This document shows, in pieces, positions 1-13,210 of a DNA stretch of 64,000 bases (positions within the stretch are counted from its first letter, which is position 1; the number at the start of each line of letters is the position of its first letter). A model generated the notes under the pieces. The model was not told the DNA's origin and made no database searches. It saw only the letters and a program-made list of their open reading frames with translations. The translations under genes were made by a program, and so were the position numbers. Origin of the DNA: Monosporascus cannonballus (Eukaryota > Ascomycota > Sordariomycetes > Xylariales); contig QJNS01000074.1 in assembly GCA_004154925.1 (NCBI GenBank), forward strand, positions 112,885 through 176,884, read 5' to 3'.

Positions 1-150
1 CTTAACATGAAGAGTAGAGGAGGAAGCCGAGAGAACTGGTCGATGTTATCCTAGAACGGTCCACGGTGATATCGAGCCATTCTAGGGGCATAGCGACTAT
101 GAGAAAGTAATGCGACTGGTGAAGCAAGGCACAGTTGGTCAACGAATTGC

Positions 151-2997
151 TCACTTCAGGATCCGAAGATCCATGGTTGGAACGATAGTTCCAGTAGGAG
201 ACACAATACCCAAAAAGCTGTGCGTGCGCTCATCCAGCTCCGTCTGGCCCAGCTTTAGGATGGCCTTGCCAATGCGATCTGACGTCTCCTGATCTGCATG
301 AACCGAGTCCGGCTCGTCATACTTCGCGAAGTCCAGTGACTGCAATGCCTTTTCACCTTGCAGAGATGTGACGAAGAAGTCTCTCATCCTCTCCGCCATA
401 GCCTCTCTCGCAATATCTCGTAGTTTGATGTCACAGTTAGGCTTATCGCGAGAAAAGGTTGCATATAGTGTGGAAAGTGTAAATTGTCATGGATTGTTCG
501 GGCTCTAGAGAGCAGTGGCTAGAGGGCTCTACATATAGTGTGGGAGCCCCGGAACAACGTTCTTGCGGGGTGCCTACAGGTGCTTGATGACTAAGCACGT
601 GACCCCTATACTGCGACATTTGACAAAGTCCGGAAAGCTGAGGACGATAATGCATCTCTTGGCGAGCTCAGCGTCTACATCAGCCTCACGAATGGGGAAT
701 TTGGACAACACCTGCGAATCGTGGGCTGAAGGTGCTATATTGGTATTGGCAGGGGTTAGGAGCTCCTTGACCGTGGTATGCGAAAATCTGACGCTTATAT
801 TCGGGTCGACGCCTAGGAGGTATCCGAAAGCCTGGTCAAAGTAGGCATCGAAGTTGAAACCAAGGGAGTACTGGAGATCAGACCACGACTTCTGACCCGT
901 GCTTATCGCAACTGGATGTTGGAGTTCGGTAACGTTGAGAGGCTTCCGAGACCCAAGAACCCAGGTGAATCCAATCTTAGCAACTTCCTGAGAGTCCTCA
1001 GGTATGCGCTCAAGAAGCGAGCAATAGAAAGCTCTTGCTTCGCCAGACAACCGTCGGAGTCCGTCAAGACGGGCTTTAATCACCTATGGCGACCAATGAG
1101 TCACGCCAGCACTAAAGTAGCTCCAAGCTAGTGATGCTTGCAAGAAGTTGCCCTCCGAGACATCGACTAACGACTCCTCTATGACATTCTAGTACTGCCA
1201 TGAGATCACTCCACTCGAGCAGAGGTCGCCCACTCGGGCACTGATAAAATGTCGAACATCCTCGGAGACCTTATTCTGCCTGCGGATGTCGAACCATGAC
1301 ACTGGTTCGGTGATGCCTCTTCCCAAGGAGCTGCTGCGGCCGCAGACTATGAACTTCAGTTTCCGTCCAAGGTCTTGCAACACGAGGAGACGGATTCGTC
1401 GGATGAGGCCATCTCGTAATTGATCCTGTAGTTCATCGATTGCGTCGATCAAGATCCAGAAGGTGAAGTCATCACCACGCTGAAGGATTGTGCTTAAAAA
1501 TTTCCAGGTAATATTCAATTCTTCACGGGGTCCGTCCTCCTTTCCAAGGAAGTCTCTGTCGGCTGAAACGTAGGACTGGAGGTCGGACTCGCTCAAGTAA
1601 CGGAAGAGGTGTTTGTTGTGTGAGAGTAGCTGATACAAGAGGGATTTGACGACGTGCTCTTCAGACTCTCGCAGCCATTGCTTCGAAGTGCAGAAGTAAA
1701 AAGCGACTATAGGCTCCTTATCAACTGTCGTCTGGTTTCTCTGGAGCCACCGTCGCAAATGCTCAATCAGTAACCTCGAGGCCGTCGTCTTCCCAGCACC
1801 AGGAGCTCCCGATATCCATAGAATCTGCGCATCAGACCGATCACGCCAGTCTTGGAAGACACTGGTATCAAGAATACGAGCAGGTACCGGGACTGGCTCT
1901 AGTAACGCTTCTCAGGACCTCGTCTGGATCCAAGGTTTTGATGCAACGAAGGAACTCGTCCCACACCGGGCTCTTCCTTTTCTGTATGCGGTGCAGGGCG
2001 CCTTCAACGATCTCTTTGATACAATCGGCGATCATTTGATACTTCTCACTTTTCATGTTTGAGAACCGACACATCGACCTATGGTCGGCCTCAATGGGAA
2101 TTGGAATTTCGTTGGGGAGTCACATGATGGCAGAGTCATCTTCAACAACAAGCCCAGAAAGCCCCTTGACGCGAACTCGCTCGTAAACGGAAAAGATCCG
2201 ATGCAGTGTCTGAGAGCGCTCGACAAACTGAGAGCATGTTGCACCAAGAACGTCCGCCTTCCGCTTCAGGTCATCGAGAAGCTGGGTTCGGACAGACCCC
2301 AGTGTCAGAACATCGGCCAGGGTCCCGAAAAGCTTGCCCCAGAACGCAGCGTCGGAGCCGCGATGAGGTGTCCCGAGGAACATGGTGCCAAAGGTGTCTT
2401 TGGTGATGGAGCTGTACTGCGTACTCCTCTCGTGTGCCATGACAAGCGCTCTCTCTTCGCGATAACACCTCCCAAGCTATGGCATATGAATAGCAGCAGT
2501 CTGTTTTCCACGTGGGAGAACTGGCGCCACTTTGCCATCAGCCTTTCAAGCAGGGTTCTGGCGTAGTCTTCCACGCGCGAGGCGGACCCCGTGAACGCGA
2601 TGCCGAAGTTGTACCCGTAGGTGAAGATCCGCACGTGGGGAATATCCAGGGGAAGAAAATCGGCAAGCCAGAGCTTGTCTCCCTCCGTCCAAGTCTTGTA
2701 AGGGTCACCATTCAGTCCGTGCACGGCAACGATGCTACGGCGACGCGAGTTCAGTGCTGTTGCCAGGAGTCCGGGATGATTAAGTACCTCGATATTTGTC
2801 TCGTCTACCTCCACCCCTTCGCTCTCCAATGGCCACAGCTGGAAGATTCCGAACAAATCATCTTTACCAGGCCCGAGAGCACGGTCAGACTGCTGCGTTG
2901 ACCGGCCGGAATGGAACGTTTCACCTCTCATCGAGGTCGAACATGCGTCGTCGCGGTGGTCAGAAGATTGAGCGAAACGCTCGATGAGCTTCTCCAT
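151..2997 (-). pseudogene. Broken alpha/beta-hydrolase + NACHT NTPase (NLR-like) gene
   Basis: The ATG at 2997 opens a frame with a lipase-like alpha/beta-hydrolase domain, including the block VAVHGLNGDPYKTW and the serine elbow CHSLGG. It is followed by LGTPHRGSD, a Walker A P-loop (GAPGAGKTTAS near 1800) and a Walker B-like ILIDAIDELQ, then NACHT-type C-terminal text such as GFTWVLGSRKPLNVTELQ. This order (DUF676/PGAP1-like hydrolase, then NACHT) is common in fungal NLR-like proteins thought to act in recognition or cell death. The gene is dead as it stands. There is a frameshift at a GA tract (about 2450-2457), an in-frame TGA at 2120-2122, a second frameshift near 1905-1920, and in-frame TAGs at 1189-1191, 1084-1086 and 574-576. 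Motifs resume in register after the TGA and the first two TAGs, so these are not introns. Coding-like text in the same frame continues to 151. No WD40, ankyrin or TPR repeats were recognised. Confidence 0.85.
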
Positions 2998-3332
2998 GGC
3001 TGCGCTCAGTCTGATAATACCGAAGTACGAGTAGAAACGGCCAAGGTCATCACTGTCAGGGGAGTGAATGTGCTGGAGGGAGAAGAGGGGTAATTATGTG
3101 ATGAGCTGATGAGATTCAAATCCTGATTCGACCACCCACTTGCAACAGGGCTTCAGCCGCACGATCGGTCAAGCCAATACCGTAGAATCAACGAAGGCAC
3201 TTATCATAACACACTGGTGGGATGGAACGAACCGTACCGTCTCACCACGAAGCGTTCAGATGCTTGGAACAAGGGTGAGAATAGAAGCATGTAGCAGTCA
3301 AGCTATGAATGCTACAGCTCTTCGAAGGCCGA

Positions 3333-3893
3333 TTAATCCAACTTAAACTCGCCTCGTGCGCGTCCTTCGGCAGGTGAGTTCTTCGGCGGGTGGGCCCTTC
3401 GCGTCCTCCAGGAGCCTTTCGTTCCTCAAGGCACCTTTTCCCTCCACAGCCACTGCCAGGCTTTCCAGGGCGCAATAACCTCCGGATAATACTGAACAAG
3501 CGTAGAGCACCCACCAAGGCCATCGAATTCATGGACCAGACGCAGATCCTTGGGCAATTTAGGATCAAGTCATAACCAGGCGAAGTCGAGCATTCGGGAG
3601 AGGCTGTAGGTATAGTGACCAAGAACATAAAGCAATTGCCTCACAAGGGCCTAGAACCACATATACATTAGTATCGGAACCACTGTCCACAGAGGGTTGC
3701 CTCTATCCTTTATGGTACTGGACGCCGTCGGAAGGTGCAAGATGCTTTCCTCTTCCATGCAACACGATGCCATGCTTAGAATATGCTCCCCCGCTCTTAG
3801 CATGAAGTTGGGTATCGTCTTCTTATAATCATCATGACACGTTCCGCTGCCTGAAACAAAATATCCAACGCAGGTATACATACAGTAACAGTC
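3333..3893 (-). pseudogene. Unrecognised coding relic with three in-frame stops
   Basis: One minus-strand frame from about 3893 to the TAA at 3333-3335 reads as plausible protein but is cut by TAG at 3651-3653, TGA at 3570-3572 and TGA at 3426-3428. All three are exactly in register. The text between the stops is protein-like, for example LGHYTYSLSRMLDFAWL and RLVHEFDGLGGCSTLVQYY. The stops fit CAG to TAG and CGA to TGA transitions. I do not recognise the family. It lies just downstream of the broken NLR-like gene on the same strand but in a separate frame, and shows no NLR motifs, so I treat it as a separate relic. It could instead be a fragment of a larger decayed gene. Confidence 0.5.
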
Positions 3894-4027
3894 TCCGGCA
3901 CTCCACTATAATTAGTAATGACACGTCCCAACGCCATAACTCCACGCGGTAAGCAAAAGCAAAGCAATTATTTCTCGAGGTCATTAGGTCGGCGACTCCA
4001 TATTAAACCTCGTTCACTGACGGGTCG

Positions 4028-5786
<1,759 letters not shown>

Positions 5787-7368
5787 GATGCCGTCGACGA
5801 TGGCGTAGTTCCGAAGGACCTGCCATTGCACGTCTTCGGCGAGCATAGCCCGCGCTCTCCCGCCGGGGGAGTGACAAAAGGATTTCAATTACCGATTACT
5901 GTAACACAGTACGCAGGTAAAGTCTGTAATACAGATGCTCAATCTTCGGCGCCGGGGATAAGGCAAGAGGGCGGCGCAAAAGTGCGACTCTGAAAATGTT
6001 GTGACACGATGAGTAAAGAATAAATGGTGGTTACTTTGTACATGGTTATAAAGACATTGATGAGTGGCCCGCCGGACAGTGTCGGTTAGCGAAGGGGACC
6101 CTAGTTACGGCTTCCCCAAAACGTAGCGGTTATCTCGGCCCGATGCCCATTAGGTAGTACTTAGTGTGTTCGTTAGTGCACAACGGTGCGTTGGGGCCTC
6201 ACCCGCTCCACTAAGGTGCCTAGAGTAACGCTTATGGCGCCGCTATTGGAGGTTCGTTCTCGCTGCGTACACTAAGGATCGGAACTAAGCGCAAATAGCG
6301 TTGTTGTCCGCTTTACCGGCATCATCCCTCCAAACGCCGTATTTAATGAAATAATTAATGGGTGATAATGCAAGTATAAAGCGTACCAGCTTCACGGTTT
6401 AGATTAATAATAAACTGTATTATAAAGCACACCAAGATATCCCGCCTTTTTAGCTTATTTTTGTCCTTTTAACGAATATATGGGTCCGGAAGAAGTTAAT
6501 ATGTCCCGTTATGCGCATAATACGTATAATGTACTAGGCGGATATTATAGTCCCGATCCTTAGTGAAATCCATCCAAGCCATCGTATGAAGGAAGGCCTT
6601 TGATACTCGCAAGTCCCGCTACAGTTCCGACCTCTGCCCTTAACGCCACCGGAGATGCGGTCAAGGTGTACAGTACCTGGGTTGCGAGACATGCACATGG
6701 TATGGGATCTCACTTCATTACAGATATTGCCAAGGTAAAATGCAGTTCCTGAGCTATAGTCAACCGAACAGTTCCTCCTCGGCTAGCAACACAATATAAT
6801 AGGGTCTTGTTGTTGGATGGAGTCTTCTCGTATCACAAATAATGGCCAAGATCGTATAACCAGGACTTTAGACTAATATGGCACCAGTAGGTATCCTCTC
6901 TGGGCTTAGCTGAAGGGAGAAGGGGAGAAGGCTTACTATGAAAGTCTTATACGAAGGTCCCATTGAGCCTACCTACTTAGGTTTTCGGACCATGGGTTAC
7001 ATCGAATCATACGCTTCGCAACGATGTTGCAATTTCGCAGCGAACAGAAAGGACGTTTGAACATCTAGATCCCATCCCACGATTTCCGGATGCACAATCC
7101 ATCCCCCCGGGTAACTCCTAAATTCAACTTCTTTTCTCATATGTGCTCAGCGAAGGTGAGTTTGGCCTCGTTACGCCGCATCTTTGGATGTGAACCCCGC
7201 CTGGCGCATCTAGCATTGAGAGCCTCTTTGAAAGCGAAGACAATGAGGATTGCTTGGCACTATGTGTGCAACCTTTCATACATTGACTGTGCTCCACTGT
7301 AGATTTCCAGAGCAGACCATCATGGTTGACCGACTAGACATCTTCCGAGACGTTATATCTCTATCCAA
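5787..7368. other. Intergenic, no gene seen
   Basis: Upstream region of the mannosidase gene. Base composition is mixed, with an AT-richer patch around 6340-6550. I see no coding frame, RNA gene or clear repeat. Frames are closed and short throughout. Confidence 0.5.
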
Positions 7369-8070
7369 CTAGTCTACATCTGGACTTAGGTTCTGGGTCC
7401 CGCACCCCCAACCCATCCCCCAGTATTTACCAGGCACACAGCGGACTGTGACAACATATTGAGAAGTCCAAGCGCATAAATCCATAAATTTGATGTCAAA
7501 CCTCGCCTTCTCCCACTCATTCGCTACGATCCACTTCATCGGACCCCGGTCGGGCTTCCAGTACGCGATTTCAGGGACTTGGCGTAGCCGAAGCGCGCGG
7601 CGGTGCCGGCGAGGCCGTTGGTCGCCTGGAACTCGGTGCCGCGCGCGGCGTAGTTCAGCAGGCGCCCGGTCGCTAATGGCGGGCGGACCCCAGGAGACGT
7701 GGTGGATGCGCACGACCTCGTTGGCGACGCCCTCGAGCACGAAGGGCCGCGGCAGCGCGATCTCGGCCTCGGCGCCCGCCTTCTCGCGCGCGAGCTCGTG
7801 TGCGTGCCAGTCCGCCGCGTCCGCCTCTTCCGCGTCCGCCCGCGCCTTCTCGCTCCCCGCCGAGGCCTCCGCGAGCTACAGCCGTGCCTACTCGAGCTCC
7901 CCCCGCGCGCTGTTGAGGTCGTCCTGCCAGTGCTGCCGCTCTTTCTCCATCTTGGTCAGGTAGTCCAGCACGCCCTGCAGCGCCTTGGTGCGGGCGTCTT
8001 AGAGGAGGTCCTGGATCGGCTTCACGACGATGCTGTGAATGCTCGGGTTCTCGTCTAAAGCGGTGCTCCG
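7369..8070 (-). pseudogene. GC-rich coding relic of unknown family, coiled-coil part
   Basis: A minus-strand frame reads as protein from about 8070. It includes a Glu/Ala/Arg-rich, probably coiled-coil stretch (YLTKMEKERQHWQDDL) and later VANEVVRIHHVSWG. Three in-frame stops interrupt it: TAA at 7999-8001 and TAGs at 7888-7890 and 7876-7878. Each would be a glutamine codon (CAA or CAG) with one C-to-T change. Around 7573-7690 the protein-like text shifts to another frame (LLNYAARGTEFQATNGLAG), while the original frame there is arginine-rich nonsense. It then returns to the first frame (YWKPDRGPMKWIVANEWEK). This implies two compensating indels. The block is far richer in G+C than its surroundings, as expected of a gene with strong third-position GC bias. 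I do not recognise the family. The stop at 7369 may lie beyond the true homologous part. Confidence 0.5.
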
Positions 8071-9744
8071 GTAGTCTGGGCCTCTATGTAGAGATTTTCC
8101 AGATTACTCATAGGCAGGTGCTTCGTGCGGGGTAAGCCCGGTGGAGAATATTGTGTAGTTATGGAACGGGTAAGAGAGTCTGGGATTAAGCTTTATTGGA
8201 TGAATATTGGAGTGCGGCTGTATAGACTTGAGACTGGTGCTGAAGGATACAGAACCCATGGGGTGACTGACTTTATATCCTCATTTATCTGCTGGTGGCC
8301 TATGTCCATGCATCGTATCAAAGTCGTTACTGGAGGCCGCCCCTGAGGCCGAGACCAGTCATGGATAGGTACTTGGCTACGGAAGCGTCTGTTCAGCTGA
8401 CCAAGGGTCAATAATGCCCGCCGTGGTAATCGCGAATCGCGACGTGAATATCCATACGGCTTCAAGCTCAGACTTCTACTATCTTGTAAGAAAGGAGCGT
8501 AGCGTAAAATTGATCCTGGAGGTGACGATGTTTGCATGTCAGTAGTCGTGGAAGCCGAAAGGGGCATGTGGTCGAAGAAGACGGAAAACTGAATAATCCT
8601 GCCGCAAGGGGCAGGGCAGTCATCGAACTTGCCTTGGTGCTTGTCTGTTGGAATCCATATCATCAACTAGACAATTTTCTCAACCCACCGCAATGCCCCT
8701 TACTAGTTTGCATTTCAGCTTAGATTCGGAGAAGCCTTAGACCTAAACCGTGAAGCTTCTCAGCTACAAGCGCCTTCAGCATGTTCTCCAAGAATTCAGT
8801 CGGTTCATTAGCTTCGGGAACGTCCTATTCATCCCAAATGATAACTGGGGTTTGGCTGAATATTAAACCTTTGCAATGATGGAAACCGGCCACCCTGGGT
8901 CCTGATTTCTAGTAGTATTGCTGTTATTTATCTCAAGACAGCAACTGGATCGAGGCACTCCCTAGAGGTGGGATGATAATAGCTTGCCGGTGCTCACGGA
9001 AGCGGTTCTCCCAATAGGGACCGAGAAGTCAGCGAGCGGAGAATTGTAATCAGTGATTAGGAGTCAAGGTCCCCTATATCCCATGGACCAAACTGAGATT
9101 CAACGCAATGCTTTCCCTCCCAATAAATAACAGAGTCAATCTCAACGACAATAACAGGTTTCCACGTGAGTGATGAGTCCAAATCTCTATCCGTAAAACT
9201 TTTTAATATAAGCCGTACAATCAGCCTTTCGGGCAGGAGTTGATGGTAAGACCTTCAATTCCTGAACATCACATGTGCAGGCAACGGCTGTTGGAGCACA
9301 TACATATATACATACAACACCGGGGATTCGCCAATCTCCACGACCCAATTACGCATCTAGCCCTATCATGAATCTGCTGAAAGACTGGCGATAGCTGCAA
9401 GGGGCCGTCGGCGGTTGTGTTCGCAATATCTTTTGCTCCTATGGTAGTACACAGAATAAAGCTTGGGCATTGGTGTTCAGTTTGGACTAGGTGCTTACCC
9501 GGTAGGAAATCCCCTTTAATGCCCTCGCTACTCTAGGGGGCTATATCATGTATTATGGTGCATATATGGGTTAAATGGTCAGCGAGCCAGCGTTCGGTCT
9601 CGGAATCTTATTTCACAAACTATCATATCGGATATTGCTAAATAATTTTTGCATAGCTCATGAAACCGCATTTAGAGATCACCATCAGCGAGGGACGTCT
9701 CGCCGCTAATACTTCGCTGCAACGGTGGGACACAGATAGGCCAC
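8071..9744. other. Intergenic, no supported gene
   Basis: Contains one open minus-strand frame (8193-8666), but its text has no recognisable motif and low-complexity patches typical of chance. No RNA gene or repeat was recognised. The right part is the 3' flank of the FAD monooxygenase gene. Confidence 0.45.
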
Positions 9745-10956
9745 CTAGTGCCTTGCGCTCAATGAATGCTTGAATAGCGGGCTTGCTTGCAGTTTATCCC
9801 AATCGAGAAACGCATATGCAGTCTCGAGACTGAGTTTCGTTTCAGCCGCTCCTCTTTTTACGATCTCGTCACTACACTCCTGAATCAGGCGATGCTGATC
9901 ACCACCGGCATCGATTCTCTTGATAGAATCGACAAGGTTGTAGGCATCTTGCGTGGCATTGTTGCATCCTTGTCCCCTGTGTGGAGTCATAGGATGCGCA
10001 GCGTCTCCTGCCAAGGTAATGAGGCCGCCACGTGTATCCCAACGTTCGGCGGCCCAGTAGCCGATGTCATCCGTCGGGATGGCTACCTCTTCGGGGATTC
10101 CCAGAATGGCTGTCCTAAACGGTTCACAAAGCCGCGCGCCCTTCTCTTTCATCACCGCGTGTCTTTCGGCATTGGATAGCGTATGTGGGTTCACATTCTC
10201 ATCTCGTGGAAAACTGATAGCGAGGTGGAAACGCCACGTTTCGGGTTTCTCGGGATCAGGGACGTCATAGGTCCCCAGAAAACCGAAGATTCCAGGTCTT
10301 GCTACCATGGCGAAGATAGGGTGAGCAGACCGTATATGGAGCGCCCGTTCAGCGTTGGGATAGGACACAATGACGTTCCAGAAGGAGACATCTAGGGGGG
10401 TTATAGAGGCTTTTGCGCTTCCAAGCAGATATTGACGCACGAACGACTTTGCGCCGTCGCAACCGATGAGCAATGTGCCCGTCGCCTCGTGCCCATTGCT
10501 AAACTTCGCGGTGACCTCGCCTCGATCCTCATCGACTCGAACTGCTTTCAGAATGTGGCCGTATTTGATTTCTACCCCATCCGCGCACAAAGCTCGTAGC
10601 TTCTTCCTTGCCACCCTTATACATCGATTCTTGATGGGCAGTTCGGCTAGTATGGCTCCGTCTACACCGTTGTAAAACCTTAATATATTGTTCGGATAGA
10701 CATCGAAATCCAGGGAGGAGTCAACGGAGGCGCGCTCCTTCAACTGTACGGCCAAGTGCTCCGGCAGGAGCTTCATGGCCAAGGGCAGCGCCCAGTGCAA
10801 GATCATCTGCCATTCTCGAGATCTCGCGACATCCGCTCCAGCCTCAGCTTCGAATACCGTGAAAGGTATACCAGCCTGCTGAAGACCCTGTGCAATGAGG
10901 AGCCCCGTTACTCCTGCACCGATGACGAGGATATGCTGTTTTGATGATGTTGTCAT
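9745..10956 (-). CDS. FAD-dependent aromatic-ring monooxygenase (salicylate hydroxylase-like)
   Basis: Single-exon gene of 403 aa with an ATG at 10956. It belongs to the class A flavoprotein monooxygenases of the PHBH/salicylate hydroxylase type, which use NAD(P)H and O2 to hydroxylate a small, usually aromatic, substrate. The N-terminal Rossmann fold has the dinucleotide motif VIGAGVTGLLIAQGL (about residues 11-25) followed by the acidic end of strand 2 (VFEAEAG). The mid-protein DG motif is LLIGCDGAKSFVRQ (about 165-178). The C-terminal GD motif is LAGDAAHPMTPHRGQG, which binds the FAD ribityl chain. No signal peptide or membrane anchor is seen, so it is probably cytosolic. No oxidase, PKS or NRPS lies nearby, so it is not part of a visible biosynthetic cluster, and the substrate cannot be inferred. 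The frame is intact although it sits among relics. Confidence 0.9.
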   Translation of the reverse strand: MTTSSKQHILVIGAGVTGLLIAQGLQQAGIPFTVFEAEAGADVARSREWQMILHWALPLAMKLLPEHLAVQLKERASVDSSLDFDVYPNNILRFYNGVDGAILAELPIKNRCIRVARKKLRALCADGVEIKYGHILKAVRVDEDRGEVTAKFSNGHEATGTLLIGCDGAKSFVRQYLLGSAKASITPLDVSFWNVIVSYPNAERALHIRSAHPIFAMVARPGIFGFLGTYDVPDPEKPETWRFHLAISFPRDENVNPHTLSNAERHAVMKEKGARLCEPFRTAILGIPEEVAIPTDDIGYWAAERWDTRGGLITLAGDAAHPMTPHRGQGCNNATQDAYNLVDSIKRIDAGGDQHRLIQECSDEIVKRGAAETKLSLETAYAFLDWDKLQASPLFKHSLSARH

Positions 10957-12743
10957 TAGAGACCTGTTCTACGTGCAACGATGATGCCCTAGACCAGGTC
11001 GATTACGCTTGGGACGAAGCAAACAAGAGTTATTAACCGATTTTCCGGAACACTAGATACTTCCAACCGGAATATTCCGCATTTGATCCTTGATCCGACA
11101 GCTGTCAATGCAGCCAAGGAGTCGGCTTGCATGTGGTGCCCCATGAATATCTTAATACCATTGGATGCTCAAAGCCACCAAGATTTTCCCGCCTTGTCTT
11201 CCCATGCTGTGAGGTAATTACACCTTGGACTCCAGCCCTTGGTTCGGGTTAAGCTGTATCCTGTTCCTGTTAATTAACTTTGATTTTTAAGTAGTCTACA
11301 TTCTGCTTGAAGTTGTCTCGAGACCCCCGTATTCGTCCCGTTTGAATTAGGCGCAATCAGGATCATGGAAGGCCATACATCAGTCATCGACGTTCGTTCG
11401 GCGCTGTTTCCCAGGTCATCTGACTTTTAAGATGGCCTTTTAATCTAGCGATTCATCGTAATCTGACTCCTTACGTACTCTCGCATCAGCGTAAAAAGAG
11501 ACCTGGTGGGAGATGCTCCTCCTACTTTCCACGCGGCAATAACATCGAATGAAGGGGGAACCTTTTTCCTTTCCTTTTTCCGCGGGAATAAACCCACTTA
11601 GCGGCATAGCCACGTAAGCTGTCGGCACCCGGTCACATAGCTAGAAGGTATAAAAGGATGCCATGAGGTACACAATTCTCTATATTGACCTGCCCCGTCC
11701 TAGTCCAGAGAGCGGGTTACTTAGGGACGGCAAAAAGGTTGGTCGGTTTTGGCACATAGCAGTAGCTTCTAGCCAATCGAAAGACAATTCAACTCCTGCC
11801 CCAAACCCTGGCCAGGTATTGTGACTCTCATTGACCACCAATCCCATCGTCGTACAGGCAGGGCACAGATATCCCGCGAAACGTTGAAGGGGGTTACACC
11901 GCATTTTGGCGTGTACATAGTTTCAATACAACATACTAATTAACCTCAGAATTTGCTACCCAGTCCTAGAACAGGGAGAGTAATTCCACCTCACACAATA
12001 TGAAATGAGGCCTATAGGATACATGATTCACACTTTACGTGCCGAAAGTTGCTTGCTTTAGATTCGATAGTCTCCGAAATAAAAGGGGGGAGAGGCAGAT
12101 ACGCCATTGTAGACTACGTGTAGGAATACATATATAACCATATAACGCTTGAACTAAAAACGTTCGAGCGCCCGATCTTTTTGCCATAATCCAGTACTAC
12201 AAGTCAACTAGGATCCTCTTGTATAGGACTTTTAACATAACCGATAAGCTTTTCGTGCCTGCTAGCATTCGGCCACGTCCACAGGGGTTAATGGAAACTC
12301 AGCAGACTAGGACGAAGGCGTTGTAATATGGGAGATACTTTACTACCTATCTGTCCCCTATATGTGACCTAAACCATCAAAGATGCCGCATAAAGAATCC
12401 AGTTCATATCTAACTTACCGCTATCCCTTAACAGGCTGTCACCTGTGTAGCCACGGCCGAAACTGTTTGCTACCTTACTTACTCGTCTAAAACGTTTACT
12501 TTGATAGTCCTTCTTCGTTAGGAGACATCAAGGCGCCCTCTTACCCCGAATAATATCATGCCCTAGTTACAGCGAGAGATTTGTTTCGTGTCATCTGAAG
12601 CATACGGATCAAGTCCTTCAGTGGTAGCTTTGAAAGGGCTGGTGTAGTATCGCTAGTTATTTCTTTTTGACAGCTGAATAATAATGACGTGCTTACCGAG
12701 GACAGGATGTAGGTCAACAACGCTCATTCGACAAGTTTCCACT
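10957..12743. other. Intergenic, no gene seen
   Basis: Upstream region of the FAD monooxygenase, then gene-free sequence. Short frames at 11440-11628 and 11680-11904 have no recognisable content. No tRNA, repeat or element boundary was identified. Confidence 0.45.
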
Positions 12744-13154
12744 TTAAACCTCCTTTACTATCTTGAATTTCAAAGTAAATCTGCATGGGTCACCGCTACC
12801 ACCACAAAGTCCGAGAATCCATCCTAACTTTAGGGTTTCTGGGGGCAACATCGTGTTGAATAGGAGCATAGGAGGCACCCACTGGACTTCGAACATCCAC
12901 TGATATCCCTCCTTTAATCTTACATGACAAATCATAGTGGGGGTATGGGGCGCACAGTCTGCGCTAATAATCCAGTGATAGGCTGTTGCTTGAAAGTGGA
13001 GAGTTTCGTCCGTCCCAGCGCCGTTCTGAATCATGCGGATAATAATTCGCACTTCCGCGAAGATATCGGTGCGATTGGGCCGAAGAACGAAGGCCCACCT
13101 GTGAAATCCTGGAGGTTCCGCTGGTCCGAGGGTCCCCACGTAGCTGTTCGCCAT
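12744..13154 (-). CDS. Small hypothetical protein (136 aa), unrecognised
   Basis: An ATG-started frame of 136 codons whose text is balanced and protein-like: FHRWAFVLRPN, then VRIIIRMIQNGAG, then YHWIISADCAPHTP. There is no signal peptide or membrane segment. I do not recognise the family. Its start is about 60 bp from the left terminal inverted repeat of the MITE at 13211, so its promoter region would include that element. A competing frame on the same strand (12964-13281) overlaps its 5' half and reads less like protein. It could be a real small gene, the 3' exon of a longer gene cut by the MITE, or chance. Confidence 0.35.
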   Translation of the reverse strand: MANSYVGTLGPAEPPGFHRWAFVLRPNRTDIFAEVRIIIRMIQNGAGTDETLHFQATAYHWIISADCAPHTPTMICHVRLKEGYQWMFEVQWVPPMLLFNTMLPPETLKLGWILGLCGGSGDPCRFTLKFKIVKEV

Positions 13155-13210
13155 CTAAAAAGTTATGGTCTGAAATCCCATCGCCGTTGTCGCCTCCCCA
13201 GGACGGACGA

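Noticed and set aside
5787..5888. N-terminal extension of the mannosidase
   Set aside because: The extended frame begins at a TTG. The ATG at 5786 directly precedes the basic region and membrane anchor expected of the family.
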